NCBI GenBank assembly: GCA_947095585.1
Contig: OX352763.1
Location: 65,009,016-65,073,015, forward strand
From: Nephrocerus scutellatus
Taxonomy: Eukaryota; Arthropoda; Insecta; Diptera; Pipunculidae
Length of the DNA stretch: 64,000 bases
Direction: 5' to 3'
Within the stretch, counting starts at the first letter, position 1. Every line of letters starts with the position of its first letter. Below the pieces are notes generated by a model. That model saw nothing but the letters and a program-made list of their open reading frames with translations, was not told the DNA's origin and ran no database searches. Shown here piece after piece: positions 34,945 through 50,439 of this stretch. The translations under genes were made by a program, and so were the position numbers.

Positions 34945-37900
34945 CTATAAGATTTCTTCCTTTGGAAATTCTGGAATATAATCACTATTGTCTGGAATTT
35001 CTGGAACAAAGCAATTTCTCAAGCGATTCGCATGAAATTCGGAATGTAAGACTAAGATGTGACTATAAGATTTCTTCCAATGGAAATTCTGGTATATAAT
35101 CATTATTGTCTGGAATTTTTGGAACAAAGCAATTTCTCAAGCGATTCGCATGAAATTCGGAATATAAGACTAAGATGTGACTATAAGATTTTTTCCTATG
35201 GAAATGGACTAATATGATCATTATTGTCTGGAATATCTGGTGCAAAGCAATTTCTCAAGCGATTCGCATGAAATTCGGAATGTAAGACTAAGATGTGACT
35301 ATAAGATTTTTTCCTATGGAAATGGACTAATATGATCATTATTGTCTGGAATATCTGGTGCAAAGCAATTTTTCAAGCGATTTGCATGAAATTCGGAATG
35401 TAGGACTAAGATGTGACTATAAGATTTTTTCCTATGGAAATTCTGGAATATAATCATTATTGTCTGGAATATCTGGAGCAAAGCAATTTTTCAAGCGATT
35501 CGCATGAAATTCGAAATGTAGGAGTAAGATGTGACTATAAGATTTCTTCCTATGGAAATTCTGGAATATAATCATTATTGTCTGAATATCTGGAGCAAAG
35601 CAATTTTTCAAGCGATTCGCATGAAATTCGGAATGAAGGACTAAGATGTGACTATAAGATTTCTTCCTTTGGAAATTCTGGAATATAATCACTATTGTCT
35701 GGAATTTCTGGAACAAAGCAATTTCTCAAGCGATTCGCATGAAATTCGGAATGTAGGACTAAGATGTGACTATAAGATTTCTTTCTATGGAAATTCTGGA
35801 ATATAATCATTATTGTCTGGAATTTCTGGAACAAAGCAATTTCTCAAGCGATTCGCATGAAATTCGGAATGTAGGACTAAGATGTGACTATAAGATTTCT
35901 TCCTATGGAAATTCTGGAATATAATCATTATTGTCTGGAATTTCTGGAACAAAGCAATTTCTCAAGCGATTCGCATGAAATTCAGAATGTAGGACTAAGA
36001 TGTGACTATAAGATTTCTTCCAATGGAAATTCTGGTATATAATCATTATTGTCTGGAATTTCTGGAACAAAGCAATTTCTCAAGCGATTCGCATGAAATT
36101 CGGAATGTAGGACTAAGATGTGACTATAAGATTTCTTCCTATGGAAATTCTGGAATATAATCATTATTGTCTGGAATTTCTGGAACAAAGCAATTTCTCA
36201 AGCGATTCGCATGAAATTCGGAATGTAAGACTAAGATGTGACTATAAGATTTTTTCCTATGGAAATTGACTAATATGACCATTATTGTCTGGAATATCTG
36301 GAGCAAAGCAATTTTTCAAGCGATTCGCATGAAATTCGAAATGTAGGACTAAGATGTGACTATAAGATTTCTTCCTATATAAATTCTGGAATATAATCAT
36401 TATTGTCTGGAATATCTGGAGCAAAGCAATTTTTCAAGCGATTCGCATGAAATTCGGAATGTAGGACTAAGATGTGACTATAAGATTTCTTCCTTTGGAA
36501 ATTCTGGAATATAATCACTATTGTCTGGAATTTCTGGAACAAAGCAATTTCTCAAGCGATTCGCATGAAATTCGGAATGTAGGACTAAGATGTGACTATA
36601 AGATTTCTTCCTATGGAAATTCTGGAATATAATCATTATTGTCTGGAATATCTGGAGCAAAGCAATTTTTCAAGCGATTCGCATGAAATTCGGAATGTAG
36701 GACTAAGATGTGACTATAAGATTTCTTCCTATGGAAATTCTGGAATATAATCATTATTGTCTGGAATATCTGGAGCAAAGCAATTTTTCAAGCGATTCGC
36801 ATGAAATTCGGAATGTAGGACTAAGATGTGACTATAAGATTTCTTCCTTTGGAAATTCTGGAATATAATCACTATTGTCTGGAATTTCTGGAACAAAGCA
36901 ATTTCTCAAGCGATTCGCATGAAATTCGGAATGTAAGACTAAGATGTGACTATAAGATTTCTTCCAATGGAAATTCTGGTATATAATCATTATTGTCTGG
37001 AATTTCTGGAACAAAGCAATTTCTCAAGCGATTCGCATGAAATTCGGAATGTAAGACTAAGATGTGACTATAAGATTTTTTCTTATGGAAATGGACTAAT
37101 ATGATCATTATTGTCTGGAATATCTGGTGCAAAGCAATTTTTCAAGCGATTTGCATGAAATTCGGAATGTAGGACTAAGATGTGACTATAAGATTTTTTC
37201 CTATGGAAATTCTGGAATATAATCATTATTGTCTGGAATATCTGGAGCAAAGCAATTTTTCAAGCGATTCGCATGAAGTTCGAAATGTAGGAGTAAGATG
37301 TGACTATAAGATTTCTTCCTATGGAAATTCTGGAATATAATCATTATTGTCTGGAATTTCTGGAACAAAGCAATTTCTCAAGCGATTCGCATGAAATTCG
37401 GAATGTAAGACTAAGATGTGACTATAAGATTTTTTCCTATGGAAATGGACTAATATGATCATTATTGTCTGGAATATCTGGTGCAAAGCAATTTTTCAAG
37501 CGATTTGCATGAAATTCGGAATGTAGGACTAAGATGTGACTATAAGATTTCTTCCTTTGGAAATTCTGGAATATAATCACTATTGTCTGGAATTTCTGGA
37601 ACAAAGCAATTTCTCAAGCGATTCGCATGAAATTCGGAATGTAGGACTAAGATGTGACTATAAGATTTCTTTCTATGGAAATTCTGGAATATAATCATTA
37701 TTGCCTGGAATTTCTGGAACAAAGCAATTTCTCAAGCGATTCGCATGAAATTCGGAATGTAGGACTAAGATGTGACTATAAGATTTCTTCCTATGGAAAT
37801 TCTGGAATATAATCATTATTGTCTGGAATTTCTGGAACAAAGCAATTTCTCAAGCGATTCGCATGAAATTCAGAATGTAGGACTAAGATGTGACTATAAG

Positions 37901-38600
37901 ATTTCTTCCAATGGAAATTCTGGTATATAATCATTATTGTCTGGAATTTCTGGAACAAAGCAATTTCTCAAGCGATTCGCATGAAATTCGGAATGTAAGA
38001 CTAAGATGTGACTATAAGATTTTTTCCTATGGAAATGGATTAATATGATCATTATTGTCTGGAATATCTGGTGCAAAGCAATTTTTCAAGCGATTCGCAT
38101 GAAATTCGGAATGTAGGACTAAGATGTGACTATAAGATTTTTTCCTATGGAAATTCTGGAATATAATCATTATTGTCTGGAATATCTGGAGCAAAGCAAT
38201 TTTTCAAGCGATTCGCATGAAATTCGAAATGTAGGACTAAGATGTGACTATAAGATTTCTTCCTATGGAAATTCTGGAATATAATCATTATTGTCTGGAA
38301 TATCTGGAGCAAAGCAATTTTTCAAGCGATTCGCATGAAATTCGGAATGTAGGACTAAGATGTGACTATAAGATTTCTTCCTATGGAAATTCTGGAATAT
38401 AATCATTATTGTCTGGAATATCTGGAGCAAAGCAATTTTTCAAGCGATTCGCATGAAATTCGGAATGTAGGACTAAGATGTGACTATAAGATTTCTTCCT
38501 ATGGAAATTCTGGAATATAATCATTATTGTCTGGAATATCTGGAGCAAAGCAATTTCTAAAGCGATTCGCATGAAATTCGGAATGTAGGAGTAAGATGTG
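34945..38600. repeat. Higher-order repeat, 1,888 bp (16 monomers), two copies
   Basis: Landmarks recur at +1,887/1,888 (34,945 to 36,832; 35,063 to 36,950; 35,652 to 37,540; 36,006 to 37,894). 16 x 118 = 1,888. No 125-bp/49-bp marker pair occurs inside. Confidence 0.78.
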
Positions 38601-41600
38601 ACTATAAGATTTCTTCCTATGGAAATTCGGAATGTAGGACTAAGATGTGACTATAAGACTTCTTGCTATGGAAATTCTGCAATATAATCATTATTGTCTG
38701 GAATTTCTGGAACAAAGCAATTTCTCAAGCGATTCGCATGAAATTCGGAATTTAGGACTAAGATGTGACTATAAGATTTCTTCCTTTGGAAATTCTGGAA
38801 TATAATCATAATTGTCTGGAATTTCTGGAACAAAGCAATTTCTCAAGCGATTCGCATGAAAATTGGAATGTAGGACTAAGATGTGACTATAAGATTTCTT
38901 CATATGGAAATGGACTAATATAATCATTATTGTCTGGAATTTCTGGAACAAAGCAATTTCTTAAGCGATTCGCATGAAATTCAGAATGTAGGACTAAGAT
39001 GTGACTATAAGATTTCTTCCGTTGGAAATTCTGGAATATAATCACTATTGTCTGGAATTTCTGGAACAAAGCAATTTCTCAAGCGATTCGCATGAAATTC
39101 GGAATGTAGGACTAAGATGTGACTATAAGATTTCTTCCTTTGGAAATTCTGGAATATAATCATAATTGTCTGGAATTTCTGGAACAAAGCAATTTCTCAA
39201 GCGATTCGCATGAAAATTGGAATGTAGGGCTAAGATGTGACTATAAGATTTCTTCCTATGGGAATTCTGGAATACTATCATTATTGTCCGGAATATCTGG
39301 AGCAAAGCAATTTTTCAAACGATTCGCATGAAATTCGAAATGTAGGACTAAGATGTGAATATAAGATTTCTTCCTATGGAAATTCTGGAATATAAACATT
39401 ATTGTCTGGAATATCTGGAGCAAAGCAATTTCTAATTTCTCAAGCGATTCGCATGAAATTCGAAATGTAGGAGTAAGATGTGACTATAAGATTTCTCCCT
39501 ATGGAAATTCGGAATGTAGGACTAAGATATAACTATAAGATTTCTTCCTATGGAAATTCTGGAATATAATCATTATTGTCTGGAATATCTGCAGCAAAGC
39601 AATTTTTCAAGCGATTCGCATGAAATTCGGAATGTAGGACTAAAATGTGACTATAAGATTTCTTCCTATGGAAATTCTGGAATATAATCATTATTGTCTG
39701 GAATATCTGGAGCTAAGCAATTTCTCAAGCGATTCGCATGAAATTCGGAATGTAGAACTAAGATGTGACTATAAGATTTCTTCCTATGGAAATTCTGGAA
39801 TATAATCATTATTGTCTGGAATTTTTGGAACAAAGCCATTTCTCAAGCGATTCGCATGAAATTCGGAATGTAGGACTAAGATGTGACTATAAGATTTCTT
39901 CCTTTGGAAATTCTGGAATATAATCATAATTGTCTGGAATTTCTGGAAAAAGCAATTTCTCAATCGATTCGCATTAAAATTTGAATGTAGGACTAAGATG
40001 TGACTATAAGATTTCTTCATATGAAAATTCTGGAATATAATCATTATTGTCTGGAATTTCTGGAACAAAGCAATTTCTCAAGCGATTCGCATGAAATTCG
40101 GAATGTAGGACTAAGATGTGACTATAAGATTTGTTCCTATGGGAATTCTGGAATACTATCATTATTGTCTCGAATTTCTGGAAAAAAGTAATTTCTCAAG
40201 CTATTCGCATGAAATTCGGAATGTAGGACTAAGATGTGACTATAAGATTTCTTCCTATGGAAATTCTGGAATATAATCATTATTGTCTTGAATTTCTGGA
40301 ACAAAGCAATTTCTCAAGCGATTCGCATGAAATTCGGAATGTAGGAGTAAGATGTGACTATAAGATTACTTCCTATGGAAATTCTGGAATATAATCATTA
40401 TTGTCTGGAATTTCTGGAACAAAGCAATTTCTCAAGCGATTCGCATGAAATTCAGAATGTAGGACTAAGATGTGACTATAAGATTTCTTCCTATGGAAAT
40501 TCTGGAATATAATCATTATTGTCTGGAATATCTGGAGCAAAGCAATTTCTAAAGCGATTCGCATGAAATTCGGAATGTAGGAGTAAGATGTGACTATAAG
40601 ATTTCTTCCTATGGAAATTCGGAATGTAGGACTAAGATGTGACTATAAGACTTCTTGCTATGGAAATTCTGCAATATAATCATTATTGTCTGGAATTTCT
40701 GGAACAAAGCAATTTCTCAAGCGATTCGCATGAAATTCGGAATGTAGGACTAAGATGTGACTATAAGATTTCTTCCTTTGGAAATTCTGGAATATAATCA
40801 TAATTGTCTGGAATTTCTGGAACAAAGCAATTTCTCAAGCGATTCGCATGAAAATTGGAATGTAGGACTAAGATGTGACTATAAGATTTCTTCATATGGA
40901 AATGGACTAATATAATCATTATTGTCTGGAATTTCTGGAACAAAGCAATTTCTTAAGCGATTCGCATGAAATTCAGAATGTAGGACTAAGATGTGACTAT
41001 AAGATTTCTTCCGTTGGAAATTCTGGAATATAATCACTATTGTCTGGAATTTCTGGAACAAAGCAATTTCTCAAGCGATTCGCATGAAATTCGGAATGTA
41101 GGACTAAGATGTGACTATAAAATTTCTTCCTTTGGAAATTCTGGAATATAATCATAATTGTCTGGAATTTCTGGAACAAAGCAATTTCTCAAGCGATTCG
41201 CATGAAAATTGGAATGTAGGACTAAGATGTGACTATAAGATTTCTTCCTATAGGAATTCTGGAATACTATCATTATTGTCCGGAATATCTGGAGCAAAGC
41301 AATTTTTCAAACGATTCGCATGAAATTCGAAATGTAGGACTAAGATGTGAATATAAGATTTCTTCCTATGGAAATTCTGGAATATAAACATTATTGTCTG
41401 GAATATCTGGAGCAAAGCAATTTCTAATTTCTCAAGCGATTCGCATGAAATTCGAAATGTAGGAGTAAGATGTGACTATAAGATTTCTCCCTATGGAAAT
41501 TCGGAATGTAGGACTAAGATATTACTATAAGATTTCTTCCTATGGAAATTCTGGAATATAATCATTATTGTCTGGAATATCTGCAGCAAAGCAATTTTTC

Positions 41601-42365
41601 AAGCGATTCGCATGAAATTCGGAATGTAGGACTAAAAAGTGACTATAAGATTTCTTCCTATGGAAATTCTGGAATATAATCATTATTGTCTGGAATATCT
41701 GGAGCTAAGCAATTTCTCAAGCGATTCGCATGAAATTCGGAATGTAGAACTAAGATGTGACTATAAGATTTCTTCCTATGGAAATTCTGGAATATAATCA
41801 TTATTGTCTGGAATTTTTGGAACAAAGCCATTTCTCAAGCGATTCGCATGAAATTCGGAATGTAGGACTAAGATGTGACTATAAGATTTCTTCCTTTGGA
41901 AATTCTGGAATATAATCATAATTGTCTGGAATTTCTGGAACAAAGCAATTTCTCAATCGATTCGCATTAAAATTTGAATGTAGGACTAAGATGTGACTAT
42001 AAGATTTCTTCATATGAAAATTCTGGAATATAATCATTATTGTCTGGAATTTCTGGAACAAAGCAATTTCTCAAGCGATTCGCATGAAATTCGGAATGTA
42101 GGACTAAGATGTGACTATAAGATTTGTTCCTATGGGAATTCTGGAATACTATCATTATTGTCTGGAATTTCTGGAAAAAAGCAATTTCTCAAGCGATTCG
42201 CATGAAATTCGGAATGTAGGACTAAGATGTGACTATAAGATTTCTTCCTATGGAAATTCTGGAATATAATCATTATTGTCTGGAATATCTGGAGCAAAGC
42301 AATTTTTCAAGCGTTTCGCATGAAATTCGGAATTTAGGACTAAGATGTGACTATAAGATTTCTTC
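38381..42365. repeat. Higher-order repeat, 1,992 bp, two copies
   Basis: Copies start near 38,381 and 40,373. Landmarks at 38,769, 38,887, 39,005, 39,119 and 39,123 recur at +1,992. The length fits 15 monomers, one 125-bp unit and two 49-bp units, less 1 bp. A 1-bp difference within the copies (GGAAAAAGC versus GGAACAAAGC near 39,947/41,939) shifts the last landmark to +1,993. Confidence 0.85.
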
Positions 42366-45300
42366 CTATGGAAATTCTGGAATATAATCATTATTGTCTG
42401 GAATTTCTGGAACAAACAAATTTCTCAAGCGATTCGCATGAAATTCGGAATGTAGGACTAAGATGTGACTATAAGATTTCTTCCTATGGAAATTCTGGAA
42501 TATAATCATTATTGTCTGGAATTTCTGAAACAAAGCAATTTCTCAAGCCATTCGCATGAAATTCGGAATGTAGGACTAAGATGTGACTATAAGATTTCTT
42601 CCAATGGAAATTCTGGTATATAATCATTATTGTCTGGAATTTCTGGAACAAAGCAATTTCTCAAGCGATTCGCATGAAATTCGGAATGTAGGACTAAGAT
42701 GTGACTATAAGATTTCTTCCTATGGAAATTCTGGAATATAATCATTATTGTCTGGAATTTCTGGAACAAAGCAATTTCTCAAGTGATTCGCATGAAATTC
42801 ACAATGTAGGACTAAGATGTGACTATAAGATTTCTTCCAATGGAAATTCTGGTATTTAATCATTATTGTCTGGAATTTCTGGAACAAAGCAATTTCTCAA
42901 GCGATTCGCATGAAATTCGGAATGTAAGACTAAGATGTGACTATAAGATTTTTTCCTATGGAAATGGACTAATATGATCATTATTGTCTGGAATATCTGG
43001 TGCAAAGCAATTTTTCAAGCGATTTGCATGAAATTCGGAATGTAGGACTAAGATGTGACTATAAGATTTTTTCCTATGGAAATTCTGGAATATAATCATT
43101 ATTGTCTGGAATATCTGGAGCAAAGCAATTTTTCAAGCGATTCGCATGAAATTCGAAATTTAGGAGTAAGATGTGACTATAAGATTTCTTCCTATGGAAA
43201 TTCTGGAATATAATCATTATTGTCTGAATATCTGGAGCAAAGCAATTTTTCAAGCGATTCGCATGAAATTCGGAATGTAGGACTAAGATGTGACTATAAG
43301 ATTTCTTCCTTTGGAAATTCTGGAATATAATCACTATTGTCTGGAATTTCTGGAACAAAGCAATTTCTCAAGCGATTCGCATGAAATTCGGAATGTAGGA
43401 CTAAGATGTGACTATAAGATTTCTTTCTATGGAAATTCTGGAATATAATCATTATTGTCTGGAATTTCTGGAACAAAGCAATTTCTCAAGCGATTCGCAT
43501 GAAATTCGGAATGTAGGACTAAGATGTGACTATAAGATTTCTTCCTATGGAAATTCTGGAATATAATCATTATTGTCTGGAATTTCTGGAACAAAGCAAT
43601 TTCTCAAGCGATTCGCATGAAATTCAAAATGTAGGACTAAGATGTGACTATAAGATTTCTTCCAATGGAAATTCTGGTATATAATCATTATTGTCTGGAA
43701 TTTCTGGAACAAAGCAATTTCTCAAGCGATTCGCATGAAATTCGGAATGTAAGACTAAGATGTGACTATAAGATTTTTTCCTATGGAAATGGACTAATAT
43801 GATCATTATTGTCTGGAATATCTGGTGCAAAGCAATTTTTCAAGCGATTCGCATGAAATTCGGAATGTAGGACTAAGATGTGACTATAAGATTTTTTCCT
43901 ATGGAAATTCTGGAATATAATCATTATTGTCTGGAATATCTGGAGCAAAGCAATTTTTCAAGCGATTCGCATGAAATTCGAAATGTAGGACTAAGATGTG
44001 ACTATAAGATTTCTTCCTATGGAAATTCTGGAATATAATCATTATTGTCTGGAATATCTGGAGCAGGCAATTTTTCAAGCGATTCGCATGAAATTCGGAA
44101 TGTAGGACTAAGATGTGACTATAAGATTTCTTCCTATGGAAATTCTGGAATATAATCATTATTGTCTGGAATATCTGGAGCAAAGCAATTTTTCAAGCGA
44201 TTCGCATGAAATTCGGAATGTAGGACTAAGATGTGACTATAAGATTTCTTCCTATGGAAATTCTGGAATATAATCATTATTGTCTGGAATATCTGGAGCA
44301 AAGCAATTTCTAAAGCGATTCGCATGAAATTCGGAATGTAGGAGTAAGATGTGACTATAAGATTTCTTCCTATGGAAATTCGGAATGTAGGACTAAGATG
44401 TGACTATAAGACTTCTTGCTATGGAAATTCTGCAATATAATCATTATTGTCTGGAATTTCTGGAACAAAGCAATTTCTCAAGCGATTCGCATGAAATTCG
44501 GAATGTAGGACTAAGATGTGACTATAAGATTTCTTCCTTTGGAAATTCTGGAATATAATCATAATTGTCTGGAATTTCTGGAACAAAGCAATTTCTCAAG
44601 CGATTCGCATGAAAATTGGAATGTAGGACTAAGATGTGACTATAAGATTTCTTCATATGGAAATGGACTAATATAATCATTATTGTCTGGAATTTCTGGA
44701 ACAAAGCAATTTCTTAAGATATTCGCATGAAATTCAGAATGTAGGACTAAGATGTGACTATAAGATTTCTTCCGTTGGAAATTCTGGAATATAATCACTA
44801 TTGTCTGGAATTTCTGGAACAAAGCAATTTCTCAAGCGATTCGCATGAAATTCGGAATGTAGGACTAAGATGTGACTATAAGATTTCTTCCTTTGGAAAT
44901 TCTGGAATATAATCATAATTGTCTGGAATTTCTGGAACAAAGCAATTTCTCAAGCGATTCGCATGAAAATTGGAATGTAGGACTAAGATGTGACTATAAG
45001 ATTTCTTCCTATGGGAATTCTGGAATACTATCATTATTGTCCGGAATATCTGGAGCAAAGCAATTTTTCAAACGATTCGCATGAAATTCGAAATGTAGGA
45101 CTAAGATGTGAATATAAGATTTCTTCCTATGGAAATTCTGGAATATAAACATTATTGTCTGGAATATCTGGAGCAAAGCAATTTCTAATTTCTCAAGCGA
45201 TTCGCATGAAATTCGAAATGTAGGAGTAAGATGTGACTATAAGATTTCTCCCTATGGAAATTCGGAATGTATGACTAAGATATAACTATAAGATTTCTTC

Positions 45301-45985
45301 CTATGGAAATTCTGGAATATAATCATTATTGTCTGGAATATCTGCAGCAAAGCAATTTTTCAAGCGATTCGCATGAAATTCGGAATGTAGGACTAAAATG
45401 TGACTATAAGATTTCTTCCTATGGAAATTCTGGAATATAATCACTATTGTCTGGAATATCTGGAGCTAAGCAATTTCTCAAGCGATTCGCATGAAATTCG
45501 GAATGTAGAACTAAGATGTGACTATAAGATTTCTTCCTATGGAAATTCTGGAATATAATCATTATTGTCTGGAATTTTTGGAACAAAGCCATTTCTCAAG
45601 CGATTCGCATGAAATTCGGAATGTAGGACTAAGATGTGACTATAAGATTTCTTCCTTTGGAAATTCTGGAATATAATCATAATTGTCTGGAATTTCTGGA
45701 AAAAGCAATTTCTCAATCGATTCGCATTAAAATTTGAATGTAGGACTAAGATGTGACTATAAGATTTCTTCATATGAAAATTCTGGAATATAATCATTAT
45801 TGTCTGGAATTTCTGGAACAAAGCAATTTCTCAAGCGATTCGCATGAAATTCGGAATGTAGGACTAAGATGTGACTATAAGATTTGTTCCTATGGGAATT
45901 CTGGAATACTATCATTATTGTCTGGAATTTCTGGAAAAAAGCAATTTCTCAAGCGATTCGCATGAAATTCGGAATGTAGGACTAA
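41380..45985. repeat. Large duplication inside the array, copy 1
   Basis: This ~4.6-kb block recurs at ~50,440-55,160. The offset is 9,057 bp on the left (41,879 to 50,936; 41,993 to 51,050) and 9,175 bp further right (42,587 to 51,762; 43,074 to 52,249; 44,872 to 54,047). The change of exactly 118 bp means one extra monomer in copy 2 near 51,300-51,420. Matching ends where copy 1 runs into its own 1,117-bp repeat. Confidence 0.85.
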
Positions 45986-47090
45986 GATGTGACTATAAGA
46001 TTTCTTCCTTTGGAAATTCTGGAATATAATCATAATTGTCTGGAATTTCTGGAACAAAGCAATTTCTCAAGCGATTCGCATGAAAATTGGAATGTAGGAC
46101 TAAGATGTGACTATAAGATTTCTTCCTATGGGAATTCTGGAATACTATCATTATTGTCCGGAATATCTGGAGCAAAGCAATTTTTCAAACGATTCGCATG
46201 AAATTCGAAATGTAGGACTAAGATGTGAATATAAGATTTCTTCCTATGGAAATTCTGGAATATAAACATTATTGTCTGGAATATCTGGAGCAAAGCAATT
46301 TCTAATTTCTCAAGCGATTCGCATGAAATTCGAAATGTAGGAGTAAGATGTGACTATAAGATTTCTCCCTATGGAAATTCGGAATGTATGACTAAGATAT
46401 AACTATAAGATTTCTTCCTATGGAAATTCTGGAATATAATCATTATTGTCTGGAATATCTGCAGCAAAGCAATTTTTCAAGCGATTCGCATGAAATTCGG
46501 AATGTAGGACTAAAATGTGACTATAAGATTTCTTCCTATGGAAATTCTGGAATATAATCACTATTGTCTGGAATATCTGGAGCTAAGCAATTTCTCAAGC
46601 GATTCGCATGAAATTCGGAATGTAGAACTAAGATGTGACTATAAGATTTCTTCCTATGGAAATTCTGGAATATAATCATTATTGTCTGGAATTTTTGGAA
46701 CAAAGCCATTTCTCAAGCGATTCGCATGAAATTCGGAATGTAGGACTAAGATGTGACTATAAGATTTCTTCCTTTGGAAATTCTGGAATATAATCATAAT
46801 TGTCTGGAATTTCTGGAAAAAGCAATTTCTCAATCGATTCGCATTAAAATTTGAATGTAGGACTAAGATGTGACTATAAGATTTCTTCATATGAAAATTC
46901 TGGAATATAATCATTATTGTCTGGAATTTCTGGAACAAAGCAATTTCTCAAGCGATTCGCATGAAATTCGGAATGTAGGACTAAGATGTGACTATAAGAT
47001 TTGTTCCTATGGGAATTCTGGAATACTATCATTATTGTCTGGAATTTCTGGAAAAAAGCAATTTCTCAAGCGATTCGCATGAAATTCGGA
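44872..47090. repeat. Higher-order repeat, 1,117 bp, two copies
   Basis: Landmarks at 44,872, 45,537 and 45,753 recur at +1,117 (45,989, 46,654, 46,870). 1,117 = 8 x 118 + 125 + 49 - 1; the 1-bp loss is in GGAAAAAGC. The two copies look almost identical, so the duplication is young. Confidence 0.88.
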
Positions 47091-50060
47091 ATGTAGGACT
47101 AAGATGTGACTATAAGATTTCTTCCTATGGAAATTCTGGAATATAATCATAATTGTCTGGAATTTCTGGAACAAAGCAATTTCTCAAGCGATTCGCATGA
47201 AATTCGGAATGTAGGAGTAAGATGTGACTATAAGATTACTTCCTATGGAAATTCTGGAATATAATCATTATTGTCTGGAATTTCTGAAACAAAGCAATTT
47301 CTCAAGCGATTCGCATGAAATTCGGAATGTAGGACTAAGATTTGACTATAAGATTTCTTCATATGAAAATTCTGGAATATATTCAATATTGTCTGGAATT
47401 TCTGGAACAAAGCAATTTCTCAAGCAATTCACATGAAATTCGGAATGTAGGACTAAGATGTGACTATAAGATTTCTTCCTATGGAAATTATGGAATATAA
47501 TCATTATTGTCTGGAATATCTGGAGCAAAGCAATTTTTCAAGCGTTTCGCATGAAATTCGGAATTTAGGACTAAGATGTGACTATAAGATTTCTTCCTAT
47601 GGAAATTCTGGAATATAATCATTATTGTCTGGAATTTCTGGAACAAAGCAATTTCTCAAGCGATTCGCATGAAATTCGGAATGTAGGACTAAGATGTGAC
47701 TATAAGATTTCTTCCTATGGAAATTCTGGAATATAATCATTATTGTCTGGAATTTCTGAAACAAAGCAATTTCTCAAGCCATTCGCATGAAATTCGGAAT
47801 GTAGGACTAAGATGTGACTATAAGATTTCTTCCAATGGAAATTCTGGTATATAATCATTATTGTCTGGAATTTCTGGAACAAAGCAATTTCTCAAGCGAT
47901 TCGCATGAAATTCGGAATGTAGGACTAAGATGTGACTATAAGATTTCTTCCTATGGAAATTCTGGAATATAATCATTATTGTCTGGAATTTCTGGAACAA
48001 AGCAATTTCTCAAGCGATTCGCATGAAATTCGAAATGTAGGACTAAGATGTGAATATAAGATTTCTTCCTATGGAAATTCTGGAATATAAACATTATTGT
48101 CTGGAATATCTGGAGCAAAGCAATTTCTAATTTCTCAAGCGATTCGCATGAAATTCGAAATGTAGGAGTAAGATGTGACTATAAGATTTCTCCCTATGGA
48201 AATTCGGAATGTATGACTAAGATATAACTATAAGATTTCTTCCTATGGAAATTCTGGAATATAATCATTATTGTCTGGAATATCTGCAGCAAAGCAATTT
48301 TTCAAGCGATTCGCATGAAATTCGGAATGTAGGACTAAAATGTGACTATAAGATTTCTTCCTATGGAAATTCTGGAATATAATCATTATTGTCTGGAATT
48401 TTTGGAACAAAGCCATTTCTCAAGCGATTCGCATGAAATTCGGAATGTAGGACTAAGATGTGACTATAAGATTTCTTCCTTTGGAAATTCTGGAATATAA
48501 TCATAATTGTCTGGAATTTCTGGAACAAAGCAATTTCTCAATCGATTCGCATTAAAATTTGAATGTAGGACTAAGATGTGACTATAAGATTTCTTCATAT
48601 GAAAATTCTGGAATATAATCATTATTGTCTGGAATTTCTGGAACAAAGCAATTTCTCAAGCGATTCGCATGAAATTCGGAATGTAGGACTAAGATGTGAC
48701 TATAAGATTTGTTCCTATGGGAATTCTGGAATACTATCATTATTGTCTGGAATTTCTGGAAAAAAGCAATTTCTCAAGCGATTCGCATGAAATTCGGAAT
48801 GTAGGACTAAGATGTGACTATAAGATTTCTTCCTATGGAAATTCTGGAATATAATCATTATTGTCTGGAATTTCTGGAACAAAGCAATTTCTCAAGCGAT
48901 TCGCATGAAATTCGGAATGTAGGACTAAGATGTGACTATAAGATTTCTTCCTATGGAAATTCTGGAATATAATCATTATTGTCTGGAATTTCTGAAACAA
49001 AGCAATTTCTCAAGCGATTCGCATGAAATTCGGAATGTAGGACTAAGATTTGACTATAAGATTTCTTCATATGAAAATTCTGGAATATATTCAATATTGT
49101 CTGGAATTTCTGGAACAAAGCAATTTCTCAAGCAATTCACATGAAATTCGGAATGTAGGACTAAGATGTGACTATAAGATTTCTTCCTATGGAAATTATG
49201 GAATATAATCATTATTGTCTGGAATATCTGGAGCAAAGCAATTTTTCAAGCGTTTCGCATGAAATTCGGAATTTAGGACTAAGATGTGACTATAAGATTT
49301 CTTCCTATGGAAATTCTGGAATATAATCATTATTGTCTGGAATTTCTGGAACAAAGCAATTTCTCAAGCGATTCGCATGAAATTCGGAATGTAGGACTAA
49401 GATGTGACTATAAGATTTCTTCCTATGGAAATTCTGGAATATAATCATTATTGTCTGGAATTTCTGAAACAAAGCAATTTCTCAAGCCATTCGCATGAAA
49501 TTCGGAATGTAGGACTAAGATGTGACTATAAGATTTCTTCCAATGGAAATTCTGGTATATAATCATTATTGTCTGGAATTTCTGGAACAAAGCAATTTCT
49601 CAAGCGATTCGCATGAAATTCGGAATGTAGGACTAAGATGTGACTATAAGATTTCTTCCTATGGAAATTCTGGAATATAATCATTATTGTCTGGAATTTC
49701 TGGAACAAAGCAATTTCTCAAGCGATTCGCATGAAATTCGGAATGTAGGACTAAGATGTGACTATAAGATTTCTTCCTATGGAAATTCTGGAATATAATC
49801 ATTATTGTCTGGAATTTCTGAAACAAAGCAATTTCTCAAGCCATTCGCATGAAATTCGGAATGTAGGACTAAGATGTGACTATAAGATTTCTTCCAATGG
49901 AAATTCTGGTATATAATCATTATTGTCTGGAATTTCTGGAACAAAGCAATTTCTCAAGCGATTCGCATGAAATTCGGAATGTAGGACTAAGATGTGACTA
50001 TAAGATTTCTTCCTATGGAAATTCTGGAATATAATCATTATTGTCTGGAATTTCTGGAAC
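46870..50060. repeat. Higher-order repeat, 1,708 bp, two copies
   Basis: Landmarks at 46,870, 47,224, 47,346 and 47,818 recur at +1,708 (48,578, 48,932, 49,054, 49,526). 1,708 = 13 x 118 + 125 + 49. A rare subtype with TATATTCAATATTG and CAATTCACATG is in both copies. Confidence 0.85.
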
Positions 50061-50439
50061 AAAGCAATTTCTCAAGCGATTCGCATGAAATTCACAATGT
50101 AGGACTAAGATGTGCCTATAAGATTTCTTCCAATGGAAATTCTGGTATTTAATCATTATTGTCTGGAATTTCTGGAACAAAGCAATTTCTAATTTCTCAA
50201 GCGATTCGCATGAAATTCGAAATGTAGGAGTAAGATGTGACTATAAGATTTCTCCCTATGGAAATTCGGAATGTAGGACTAAGATATAACTATAAGATTT
50301 CTTCCTATGGAAATTCTGGAATATAATCATTATTGTCTGGAATATCTGGAACAAACCAATTTCTCAAGCGATTCGCATGAAATTCACAATGTAGGACTAA
50401 GATGTGACTATAAGATTTCTTCCAATGGAAATTCTGGAA

